Positions 1 to 7,186 of a stretch of DNA of 13,337 bases are shown here, one piece after another (positions within the stretch are counted from its first letter, which is position 1; every line of letters begins with the position of its first letter). The stretch comes from Acidobacteriaceae bacterium (lineage in GTDB: Bacteria; Acidobacteriota; Vicinamibacteria; Vicinamibacterales; CAVVIG01). Where the stretch lies: contig JAISPN010000132.1 in NCBI GenBank assembly GCA_031274845.1, positions 1 to 13,337 on the forward strand, given 5' to 3'. The notes beneath the pieces were generated by a model. It was not told the DNA's origin, did not search any database, and saw only the letters and a program-made list of their open reading frames with translations. Made by a program: the position numbers and the translations under genes.

Positions 1-1272
1 ATCCGGATCGGGGTTGTTCTTGTTCGCCTTCGTGTTGTCGTAGAACGCGGTGACATGGATGATCGTCCCCTTCGGGAACGCCGGCGCCGCATCGTCGGCG
101 TAGATGTAGTTCGTCATCCAGTTGAAGTTGAACTTGTCGACGTAGCTGACGATCTGCGTGCTGCCGTCTGGCAGAATCGCCTCGACCTGCATCGCCTTGC
201 CGCGCAGATGGAAGTGCGGCTGGAAGTTGGTGATCAGTGTGTTCTGATTGAGCACCGTGAAGCCTTCCGTGTGCGAGACCGAGTTTGGCGGAATGTCGAG
301 CAGCGCGTTGAGGCCCGCGCCGCCACGCTTGATGCCCGAGAAGCCAATCAGATAGCTCCGGTGCTTCGGCTCCTGCCCTTTCGGGTAGAACCAGAGACCG
401 AGTTCCGACCCGCCCGTGATCTCTTCACCGGCGGCATGAATGTGCATGTCCCAGGAGATCTTCTCGCCCGGCATCACAAGCTTGCCCGTGTCAGGACGGT
501 ACTCGTCGTAGCCCTTGCCAATCGCCCACTCCATCAACTGCGGACGGCGATTGACGAGATCGGCCGGGTCGGCCTGAGCGGCGCTCCCCGCGCGGCCGCC
601 GGTGCCCGTGTTCACCGCCTGCGAGTTTTCCTCGTTCAGCACGTGGTACGCGATCGAGTGGTGCAAGATCTTGCGCGCCTGCAGATTGGACGGACGAATC
701 TCGGCCATCTTCACCCAGCGCGGCTCGGTCACCGGAATCACCTGCTCGGGGCGATACCAGACGTCCTGGTGCACCGCCGGCATCGTGTACTCGGACGACT
801 TGATCACCAGATCCGGAGGTCCGTAGCCATCACGCACCGCCGCCCACTCGTTGTCGCCGAGCAGCGGTTTTGGCGCGGGCATGTCCTTCGGATCGCCTTG
901 CGGCGCGCCCTCGTCGATCCACTTCACGATGGTGTCGATCTGCTGCTGGCTGAGCGACATGTCGTTCTTGAACTTCTGCACGCCGACCGACGGATCGATG
1001 TGCCAGGGCGGCATCTGCCGCGTCGACACGCGATCCTTGATGGAACGCGCCCAAGGACGAGCGTCCTGGTACGTGATGAGTGACATCGGCGCGATGGAAT
1101 TCGGCTGATGGCACGACTGGCACTTCTCCTGGAAAATCGGCGCGATGTCCTTGGAGAATGTCACCTGCTTGGGCGCGTCGGCTGCGCCGGCGAACCCAGA
1201 CCCGAAGAGTAGAGCGCCGACCGCGAGCATCCCCGCCGACAGTCCCCGCCGCCCTTCAATACGACCACTCAT
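1..1272 (-). CDS. Exported cytochrome c / copper type II monooxygenase-like protein (3' end beyond window)
   Basis: The 424 visible codons begin at an ATG preceded by a strong AGGAGG ribosome binding site five bases upstream. Residues 1-31 form a signal peptide (Arg-rich start, hydrophobic core, Ala-Gly-Ala end), so the protein is exported. A class I haem-binding motif CQSCH lies at 51-55, with Met87 in a RQMPPWH context as the likely axial ligand. After it comes a region resembling the ascorbate-dependent copper monooxygenases (PHM family): His204-His205, His277 in MHIH, and His353/His355 in HFHLRGK occur in the order of the CuH and CuM ligands of PHM. The family's final Met ligand would lie past the window edge. 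Homologous c-type fusions are common in Acidobacteriota and Planctomycetes; their substrate is unknown to me. It may oxidise an organic substrate with electrons passing through the haem, but this is inference. The gene lies downstream of, and in the same direction as, the sigma factor gene. Confidence 0.85.
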   Translation of the reverse strand, partial: MSGRIEGRRGLSAGMLAVGALLFGSGFAGAADAPKQVTFSKDIAPIFQEKCQSCHQPNSIAPMSLITYQDARPWARSIKDRVSTRQMPPWHIDPSVGVQKFKNDMSLSQQQIDTIVKWIDEGAPQGDPKDMPAPKPLLGDNEWAAVRDGYGPPDLVIKSSEYTMPAVHQDVWYRPEQVIPVTEPRWVKMAEIRPSNLQARKILHHSIAYHVLNEENSQAVNTGTGGRAGSAAQADPADLVNRRPQLMEWAIGKGYDEYRPDTGKLVMPGEKISWDMHIHAAGEEITGGSELGLWFYPKGQEPKHRSYLIGFSGIKRGGAGLNALLDIPPNSVSHTEGFTVLNQNTLITNFQPHFHLRGKAMQVEAILPDGSTQIVSYVDKFNFNWMTNYIYADDAAPAFPKGTIIHVTAFYDNTKANKNNPDPD

Positions 1273-1323
1273 GAGCGCCTCCTGTAACCCGTAATTTCGT
1301 CATGTTTGCGCACCCCGCGAACG

Positions 1324-1407
1324 TGTCAACACCGCGCAAAAATGCTGTGTTTTTATAGCACACGCGTGTTAGGGAACGGAGTACCTGATTCCCTATAGTT
1401 CCCCTAT
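1324..1407 (-). promoter_or_regulatory. Candidate promoter/operator region of the cytochrome-monooxygenase gene
   Basis: The 181-base gap between the sigma gene stop and the cytochrome start contains several signals read on the minus strand. GGGGAACT (GGAAC at 1402-1398) resembles the -35 of ECF-sigma promoters, followed about 17 bases later by CCGTT. A TATAAA box lies at 1357-1352, with the perfect palindrome ACACGCGTGT (1360-1369) next to it. A perfect TTGACA lies at 1329-1324, without a good -10. Three related boxes of the form (G/A)TTCCC(C)TA occur at 1377-1368 (minus), 1388-1397 (plus) and 1398-1407 (plus), suggesting a regulator that binds repeated sites. Which of these is used cannot be decided from sequence. 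Confidence 0.35.
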
Positions 1408-1453
1408 GGGATTTTCCGAGGATTGGGCCGGCGCGGCCCCTGGCGATCGCCTC

Positions 1454-2104
1454 TCACGCGTGCAGGCGGTCGAGGAGCTTGTGGAGGGCGCGGTTGACGG
1501 CCGTGCGCGTCGCGCTCTCTGTCGGCATCCCGAAGCGCCGCATGATCTCGTTCGTGCTCCACTGCACCTCGACGCGGGCGAGCACCAGCTCGCGATCTTT
1601 CACCGTGAGCTGGTGCAGCGCGCAACGATAGCGATCGTAGGCTTCCGACTCAATCGCCGCTTCGAGCGGCGACGTGCGATCCGAGACCTGATCCTCCGGC
1701 AGTTCCTCCGACGGCGGCCGGCGGTTCACGCGACGCACCTCGTCGCGGATGCGGTTGACGATCGACATCTGCAGATAGCCCCGCATCGCGCCGACATGCT
1801 GCGGCGTGAAGAGATCGATGCGCTTCAGCAGATTGAGCGCCGCGTCCTGCACGAGATCGTTCGTGTCGTACTGTTCGCGGGCGAAGGCGGGCAACCGGCC
1901 GTGCGCCCATCGACGCACCGAGGGCAGGCAGCGTTCGAGGAGCGCTTCCGTGGCGACGCGATCGCCGTCGCGCGCCCGGACGACGAGTTCCATCGTCGGC
2001 TCGTCGCTTAGAAGGTGCGGCGAATCGTCGGCATCGACGCCCCGGGGCGGAACGGCAGAGCTTGAGTCAGAGGCTGACACGGCGGCGAAACTCTTCAGCA
2101 TCAT
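1454..2104 (-). CDS. ECF-type RNA polymerase sigma factor, kinase-associated
   Basis: This 216-residue protein has a sigma-2 region at about 38-128 and a sigma-4 region at about 156-214. The region 2.2 core reads YDTNDLVQDAALNLLKR (79-95), followed by the promoter-melting segment MRGYLQMSIVNRIRDEVRR (107-125). The sigma-4 helix-turn-helix (ELVLARVEVQWSTNEIM, then TESATRTAVNRALHKL) is complete. The ATG at 2104 was chosen because it has a GGAAG ribosome binding site five bases upstream; the frame stays open to a TTG at 2167, but that would use up the divergent promoter. Residues 1-37 are a low-complexity Ser/Ala/Asp-rich leader. The usual DAED tetrad of region 2.2 is DTND (80-83), losing one acid and gaining Thr81. 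No anti-sigma gene is adjacent; instead a Ser/Thr kinase gene starts 102 bases away, divergently. This fits ECF groups thought to be controlled by kinase phosphorylation. Confidence 0.88.
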   Translation of the reverse strand: MMLKSFAAVSASDSSSAVPPRGVDADDSPHLLSDEPTMELVVRARDGDRVATEALLERCLPSVRRWAHGRLPAFAREQYDTNDLVQDAALNLLKRIDLFTPQHVGAMRGYLQMSIVNRIRDEVRRVNRRPPSEELPEDQVSDRTSPLEAAIESEAYDRYRCALHQLTVKDRELVLARVEVQWSTNEIMRRFGMPTESATRTAVNRALHKLLDRLHA

Positions 2105-2206
2105 AATCGCTTCCGGGGGAAATCTGACGGCCCGTCGGAGGATTCGCGCGGGTTCGCGATATAACAATCAGGGCTCAGCCGCCTACGCGGCGCGCGTGAC
2201 GGACAC
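2105..2206. promoter_or_regulatory. Divergent promoter region between sigma factor and kinase
   Basis: This 102-base spacer separates two divergent start codons. The sequence GATATAAC at 2158-2165 gives a -10-like TATAAC on the plus strand (2160-2165, about 40 bases before the kinase ATG) and an overlapping TTATAT on the minus strand (2164-2159). No convincing -35 box accompanies either. Back-to-back -10 elements would link expression of the sigma factor and its kinase. Confidence 0.35.
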
Positions 2207-3088
2207 ATGATCGGAGAGACCTTCTCGCATTACCGCATTACGGGCCGCCTTGGCGTCGGCGGCATGGGCATCGTCTATGCGGCGGTGGACGAGCGGCTTG
2301 CCCGTCCCGTGGCGCTCAAGTTTCTCGCCGAGGAGTTGGCGGCCAGTCCGGACGCGACACGGCGGCTGCGGCGCGAGGCGCAGATCCTCGCGCACCTCAA
2401 TCATCCGGGCATCTGCACGATCTACGAAATCAGCGAGGTGGAGGGACGGCTGTGTCTGGTGATGGAGCGGCTGGACGGGGTGAACCTCAAGTCCCACATC
2501 GCGAAGAAGACGCTCGACACGAACGAGGTGATCGAGATCGCGATGCAAGTCGCGGACGCGCTCGCAAGCGCGCACGCGAAAGACATCGTGCACCGCGACA
2601 TCAAGCCGGGCAACATCTTCGTCGGCAGTAGCGGTCAGGTGAAGGTGCTCGACTTCGGCATGGCGAAGTCGTTCAACCCGGAGCTTGTCGCGCTCAGGTC
2701 CGATGGATCGACGATTCCGGGACGGCCGATCGGGACGGTGAACTACATGGCGCCCGAGCGGATTCTGCAATCGCCGCTCGATGGGCGCTCGGATCTCTTC
2801 TCGCTGGGGGTGGTGATGTACGAGATGGCCACCGGACGGCTCCCGTTCGCGGGCAGCTCACCGAGCGACACCGTGACCAACATCCTCGACAAGCAGCCCG
2901 ATGCCATCACCGCGCTCTCGCCGCAGCACCCGGAAGCGCTTGACGAGATCGTGCAGCGTCTCCTGGCAAAGATGGCGGAGGACCGCTATCAATCGGCGCG
3001 CGACCTCGTCGCGGCGCTCCACGATCTTGGCGAACGCCGGCGAGGATGGCGGAGCCGGCTCTTCGGACGTTTGTTCACATCCGGCTAG
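2207..3088 (+). CDS. Soluble Hanks-type Ser/Thr protein kinase
   Basis: The 293-residue protein is a nearly bare kinase domain (about 8-275) with every catalytic element: glycine loop GVGGMG (16-21), Lys38 in VALK, Glu57 of helix C, HRDIKPGN (129-136) with catalytic Asp131, DFG (149-151), and MAPER in the activation segment. It should phosphorylate Ser/Thr on proteins in the cytoplasm. Unlike most bacterial receptor kinases it has no transmembrane helix or sensor domain; it ends in a short basic tail with hydrophobic residues (RRRGWRSRLFGRLF) that might lie on a membrane surface. The ATG at 2207 has only a weak upstream GGA. The gene is divergent from the ECF sigma gene, making that sigma the most likely substrate (inference from context). 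It converges on the gene at 3112-3585 with a 23-base gap. Confidence 0.92.
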   Translation: MIGETFSHYRITGRLGVGGMGIVYAAVDERLARPVALKFLAEELAASPDATRRLRREAQILAHLNHPGICTIYEISEVEGRLCLVMERLDGVNLKSHIAKKTLDTNEVIEIAMQVADALASAHAKDIVHRDIKPGNIFVGSSGQVKVLDFGMAKSFNPELVALRSDGSTIPGRPIGTVNYMAPERILQSPLDGRSDLFSLGVVMYEMATGRLPFAGSSPSDTVTNILDKQPDAITALSPQHPEALDEIVQRLLAKMAEDRYQSARDLVAALHDLGERRRGWRSRLFGRLFTSG

Positions 3089-3120
3089 CCGGCCCCCTCG
3101 TTCGTACGCCGTTAGCGGCG
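3081..3120. terminator. Inverted repeats at convergent gene ends
   Basis: A perfect 12-base palindrome CCGGCTAGCCGG (3081-3092) spans the kinase stop codon. A second hairpin, CGCCG-TTAG-CGGCG (3107-3120), spans the stop of the opposing gene. Neither has a T-tract, so intrinsic termination is only a guess, but both lie where two convergent transcripts meet. Confidence 0.25.
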
Positions 3121-3585
3121 GCGCGTCGCGGCTTTCTTCACGACTTTCTTCACAACCTTCTTCACGGCTGTCTTCTTCACCGATCTCCTTGATGCGGCGG
3201 CCTTCTTCGCTGCCGTCGCGGCGAGCTTGGCTTTTCGCACCGCGGCGATTTTTTGCGGCGATGGCGGCGCGCTCTTCCAGTCGATCTGAATCTGATCGTG
3301 ATTATTCGGCTCGATCGGTAGAACGAACGAGATGAGTGCTCCGGCTCTTCCAGAGAGTTCCTTCGCCTGCGCCGCCGCGCGCGTCAGCGTCTCGATGAAG
3401 GCAGTCGCGTTTTTCGGCATCTTGAGCGTGATCGTGAAATCACCCGGCTCGGTCTCATCGACGCCACGATGTCTCCATCCGTAATCACCCACCGGGCCGT
3501 GGACCAGTTTGCTCGGCCGCACGTTTCCGGCCACTACTTCCCATTGCACGCTTCCATCGCCTCCAACCTTTACCCCACCTGGCAT
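3112..3585 (-). CDS. Hypothetical protein with histone-H1-like basic tail
   Basis: I do not recognise the family of the first ~110 residues. They look like a small mixed alpha/beta domain (Val-, Gly- and Trp-containing N-terminus, TITLKMP near 51-57, an Ala-rich helix near 62-79, then a hydrophobic strand ISFVLPI). Residues 112-157 form a tail of Lys, Arg, Ala and Val with 19 basic and no acidic residues, built on KKVVKK repeats like eukaryotic H1 tails and bacterial H1-like proteins. Such tails usually bind nucleic acids or polyanions, so a DNA- or RNA-associated role is likely but unproven. The start is well supported: ATG with AAGGAG seven bases upstream (3598-3593). The gene follows the receptor kinase gene by 46 bases on the same strand, so they may be cotranscribed, and the tail could be a kinase target. 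Confidence 0.75.
   Translation of the reverse strand: MPGGVKVGGDGSVQWEVVAGNVRPSKLVHGPVGDYGWRHRGVDETEPGDFTITLKMPKNATAFIETLTRAAAQAKELSGRAGALISFVLPIEPNNHDQIQIDWKSAPPSPQKIAAVRKAKLAATAAKKAAASRRSVKKTAVKKVVKKVVKKAATRRR
3131..3180 (-). repeat. Short tandem repeat encoding the Lys-rich tail
   Basis: Four imperfect units ending in CTTCTTCAC or TTTCTTCAC, with a roughly 12-base period (3131-3141, 3142-3153, 3154-3165, 3166-3180), encode the (V/A)KK repeats of the basic tail. Such a repeat can change copy number by slippage in whole codons, so tail length may vary between strains. Confidence 0.7.
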
Positions 3586-3631
3586 TCGCGTTCTCCTTAG
3601 TTCAGAAATAAACGAGCACTATTACTCGTCG

Positions 3632-6600
3632 TCAGTTGTGAGCTGTTGCCGCCGCCTGCAGGATCGGCCGGATCGTCGGCCGCGCGCCAAACGCTGCCCG
3701 CGCCGACGCGGGCAGCGCCGCCTGCACGCTCTCCATCGCGCGACGAGCGGTTTCGAAGTGCGCCGCAGCCGCGGCATTATTCACCCCGCGCTCGACCTGT
3801 CCCAGCCAATAGTCCACCGCCGCGCGAAGCGGCGCGCCAAGTGTTTTGTCGGTTGTGTCCGGACCAATGGCCGAAAGCGCCGCGCGCGCCGCTTGACGAT
3901 CGCCGGCGCGCAGCGCGAGCTGCGCCTCGTCCACGCGGCACGACGCCAGTAGATGCCAGCGCCCCAGACGCTCGGCGCTATGGATGGCGCCCTCGATGTC
4001 GCTCCGCGCGCGCGACAGTTGATCGCCAGCGCCTTGCAGCAGCGCGCGCTCGCACCGCGCCGCAATCACCTCCGCATTGGGCAACGGATCGGTCCATGCC
4101 TCGATCGCGCGCGTGAAGTGGCCAATCGCGCCAGCCGCACGGAGCCGCTCGGCGTCGAGACGCCCCGCGCTCAGCTCGACGAGTGACGTCGTGTCGCGAT
4201 CGCCGCCGCTCTTCAGGTCGCGCAGCGCCTGCTCCATTACGGCCGAACCGCCACTGATGTCGCCCAATTCCCGACGCGCGTCGGCAAGCACCGCGCGAGA
4301 TTCAGCATCGGCAACGCCCTCCTTGACGATGCCGGTGAGACCGTCAACCGCCTGCTGAAAATCTCCCGCTTCGATGTCGAGTTGCGCCAGAGACACTTGC
4401 GACGATTGATGCGCAGGCTCAATCTGTTTGTCGCGCGCGGTTGCCAGCGCGGTTCGAAGCATTTGACGGGCACGCTCCCGTTCTCCACGGTACGCGTAGG
4501 CCAGCGCCTCTTCCTGAAGCGCGGCGAGTTCGAAATCGACATGCCCCATCCGCGCCAGGTTACTCCGGGCATTCCGCAGCGTCCGCACCGCGCTCTCGAT
4601 GTCGACGAGACCGTACTCAATCCTCAGACCAGACAGGTTGACGTCCATCTCCGCGGCGCGCCGTTCGTCGCCAATCTCACGAAACGCCGTGGCGCTCTGC
4701 TCGAAGTAGCTCAGCGCTCTGGTGGGCTGCCCGCTGTAGACGCTCACCACGCCAAGATTCATCACCGCCGTGGCATGGAGCGTCTTATTCCCCGCCTTCA
4801 ACAAACTGTCGGCCGCGACCGCAAACAGCCGCTCGGCGGTGTCGTAATGCCCTTCGGAGACTTCAATGTTGGCCTCGTAGAACCTAGCGCGCGCCACGTT
4901 GTACGGTTCCTCTTGCCCTTCGAATAGTTCCCGCGCGCGGCTCGCATTGCGCCGCGCCTCGTCGAGCTGCTGACCGCTCACCCGATCTGCTTCCGCCAGG
5001 CAGAGCAACGCCTGCGCCTCGATCGGCACGTTGCCCGCCGCGGTGGCCGCCGTCCGCGCCAGTTGCCCTTCACGGTTCGCGGAGGAAAAGTCGTTGAGGC
5101 GCGTGTACAACTGGCACAGCTCCACATGCGGCCGGAGGTAGTGCGCATCCTGACCGAGAAGCGCCTGATACGCGGCGACCGCCTGCGGATTCCGATCCTG
5201 CCGCCGCTTCAGAAAATCGGCGCGCTCGGTGTCCGCCCACAACGCGTGCCCGGCACGAGTGGCCAGCGCGATGTACGCCGTATCCGCCGTCTCGAGATCG
5301 CCCGTGGTTTCGGCCAGCACCGCATCCACGAACACCGCCTCGGTCATGGGCGCCTCGGCCGTCACGAGTGTTTTCGCGCGGCGCGCTTCGGCCACCGCCT
5401 CGCGTCCATCGTTCATCAGGACGAGCGTCCGCGCGCGCCACGCGTGCAGGAGCGCGTGCTGCGGATCGAGTTCCGCCGCTTTCTGGAACGCGCCCGCCGC
5501 CGCCTGATATTCAAGACACTCGTAGTCGTTCATCCCCTCTTGAAACGCGCGCGCCGCGTCAATCGACGAAAGACGGCTGCTCGACACGCGCGACACGAAC
5601 GGCTGGCCGGGTCCGTGCGTCCTGAAGTGCTCCTGGATCGTGTCGGCCGCGGTCAAAATCAACCGGTAGGCGGTTTGACGCGACAGCGACGATTCCATCG
5701 GCGCCGTCTCGTACGTCTGCACGGCCACGCCGGTTGCCGCGTTGCGGATCTCGACGCGCACCAGCCAGTTCGCGCTCTGGTCGCGATACTCCAGCGACGG
5801 CGCCACGATAAACGGCACGCCTGTGTTCGCGACAATCGCGCGCGTCACCTCCGCGCTCGACACGTCCGCGCCACGCGCCACAAACGGCGCGACGATTTCA
5901 CTCACCCGCGAGGTCGAGAGGACATCGATGTTGGGCGACCCGATGAGCTCGTCGACGAGCGTCCCGGTGAGCGCCATCCGGTACGCGTCGAGATCGGCAT
6001 CTCCGGTGTGGTTCGCCACCGGCGCCACCGCCACCCGGATTCGTTCCACCGGATGCGGCCGTGAAAGATACCTGACGGCCCCGAGCGCCACCAGCGCCAC
6101 CACGCCAAGAAGGCCCGCCACGCGCACGACGGCAGCGCGACGCGTCCGCCGCCGCGCGAGGACATCCTCCGTCGAGACTTCTCCGGTCTGCAGATCGAGC
6201 GGCAGCGTCCGTCCCTGAATCGTGCGCAGCGCGCGCGCCAGATCGCGCGCCGAGGCAAAGCGCTCGGCTGGATCTTTCTGCAGCGCGCGCGTCACCACCT
6301 GCGCGACCGCGTCCGGCACATCGGCGCGAAGTGCGAGCAGCGGCGGAATCGCTTCGTTCTTGATCGCGTGGAACACCGCTTCGGGATACGCGCCGCGAAA
6401 CGGCACCGTCCCCGTCAACATCTCGTAGAGGACGATGCCAAGCGCCCACAGATCGCTCCGCGCGTCCGCCTCCTCGCCACGCACCTGCTCCGGCGACATG
6501 TAGGCGATGGTGCCGATGGTCGACCCCGGCGCCGTCAACTGCACGGCGTCCGCGAAGGTGGCGAGACCGAAATCGAGCAGCTTCACCTCATCGTCGCTGA

Positions 6601-7045
6601 GCATGATGTTGCCCGGCTTGATGTCGCGGTGTACCACCCCCTGCGCGTGCGCCTTGGCCAGCCCTTCGGCAATCTGCGCGCCGTACTCGACGACCTCGCC
6701 CACGCTCAGCGGACCGCGCGCGAGACGTTGTTTCAGCGTCTCGCCGTCGTAATACGCCATCACGATGAAGAGCTGGCCGTCGGGCGTCTCCTCGATGTTG
6801 TGAATGGTGCAGATGTGCTTGTGCTGCGTGGCCGACGCCGCTTGCGCCTCGCGGATGAAGCGCTGCTTGGCGTTCTCGTCGTGACTCCACTGCGACGGCA
6901 GAAACTTGAGCGCGACGAAACGTCCGAGCCGCCGGTCGCGCGCCTTGTACACGACGCCCATGCCACCGCCGCCAAGCTTGGCGAGGATCTCGTATTGCGA
7001 CAGAGTGGTACCGATCAACGGATCGGGAGACGTCAAATTGGACAC
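3632..7045 (-). CDS. Membrane Ser/Thr receptor kinase with TolB-N-like and TPR regions
   Basis: Taking the GTG at 7045 the protein has 1137 residues. Kinase domain, about 18-277: GGGGMG loop (25-30), Lys47, Glu66, HRDIKPGN (139-146) with Asp141, DFG (158-160), MSPEQ (183-187). All catalytic residues are present. An Arg-rich stretch (298-303) precedes one transmembrane helix (about 304-327). Then come a TolB-N/FlgO-like domain (about 333-475; starts IRVAVAPVANHTG) and a long run of TPR-like helix pairs (about 493-1110). The kinase should face the cytoplasm and the TPR part the periplasm, as in acidobacterial receptor kinases. The start is uncertain: the frame also has an ATG at 7123 (1163 residues), but neither start has a good ribosome binding site, and a TATAAG at 7066-7061 favours the GTG. 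The reading frame stays open upstream only because it runs antisense to the next gene. The gene is divergent from the envelope gene group starting at 7187. Confidence 0.92.
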   Translation of the reverse strand: MSNLTSPDPLIGTTLSQYEILAKLGGGGMGVVYKARDRRLGRFVALKFLPSQWSHDENAKQRFIREAQAASATQHKHICTIHNIEETPDGQLFIVMAYYDGETLKQRLARGPLSVGEVVEYGAQIAEGLAKAHAQGVVHRDIKPGNIMLSDDEVKLLDFGLATFADAVQLTAPGSTIGTIAYMSPEQVRGEEADARSDLWALGIVLYEMLTGTVPFRGAYPEAVFHAIKNEAIPPLLALRADVPDAVAQVVTRALQKDPAERFASARDLARALRTIQGRTLPLDLQTGEVSTEDVLARRRTRRAAVVRVAGLLGVVALVALGAVRYLSRPHPVERIRVAVAPVANHTGDADLDAYRMALTGTLVDELIGSPNIDVLSTSRVSEIVAPFVARGADVSSAEVTRAIVANTGVPFIVAPSLEYRDQSANWLVRVEIRNAATGVAVQTYETAPMESSLSRQTAYRLILTAADTIQEHFRTHGPGQPFVSRVSSSRLSSIDAARAFQEGMNDYECLEYQAAAGAFQKAAELDPQHALLHAWRARTLVLMNDGREAVAEARRAKTLVTAEAPMTEAVFVDAVLAETTGDLETADTAYIALATRAGHALWADTERADFLKRRQDRNPQAVAAYQALLGQDAHYLRPHVELCQLYTRLNDFSSANREGQLARTAATAAGNVPIEAQALLCLAEADRVSGQQLDEARRNASRARELFEGQEEPYNVARARFYEANIEVSEGHYDTAERLFAVAADSLLKAGNKTLHATAVMNLGVVSVYSGQPTRALSYFEQSATAFREIGDERRAAEMDVNLSGLRIEYGLVDIESAVRTLRNARSNLARMGHVDFELAALQEEALAYAYRGERERARQMLRTALATARDKQIEPAHQSSQVSLAQLDIEAGDFQQAVDGLTGIVKEGVADAESRAVLADARRELGDISGGSAVMEQALRDLKSGGDRDTTSLVELSAGRLDAERLRAAGAIGHFTRAIEAWTDPLPNAEVIAARCERALLQGAGDQLSRARSDIEGAIHSAERLGRWHLLASCRVDEAQLALRAGDRQAARAALSAIGPDTTDKTLGAPLRAAVDYWLGQVERGVNNAAAAAHFETARRAMESVQAALPASARAAFGARPTIRPILQAAATAHN

Positions 7046-7186
7046 CAGCGTGTGCTCGTTCTTATACCATGAGCATTTAAGATGACCGCAGCGTTCTCCG
7101 CTGAATTTTGACGCGAGCAACATTTTTGAAACAGACACAGCCGCGCGGCAAACCCGATTATCATTAAGCGTTCGTCCGGTTTCGCC
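7046..7186. promoter_or_regulatory. Divergent promoter region, receptor kinase / beta-lactamase-fold gene
   Basis: This spacer is visibly richer in A and T than the genes on either side. On the minus strand TATAAG (7066-7061) is a likely -10 for the kinase gene. On the plus strand TATCAT (7159-7164) is a possible -10 for the gene starting at 7187, and TTGACG (7108-7113) is a -35-like element with no good partner. A shared control region would let the receptor kinase and the exported proteins be expressed together. Confidence 0.4.

Noticed and set aside
55..1083. Plus-strand 342-codon open frame rich in Arg, Val and His
   Set aside because: It lies antisense to the cytochrome/copper protein, whose frame has a signal peptide, haem motif and copper ligands; long antisense frames are expected at this GC content.
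5063..6064. Plus-strand 333-codon Arg/His-rich open frame
   Set aside because: It is a shadow of the TPR region of the receptor kinase.
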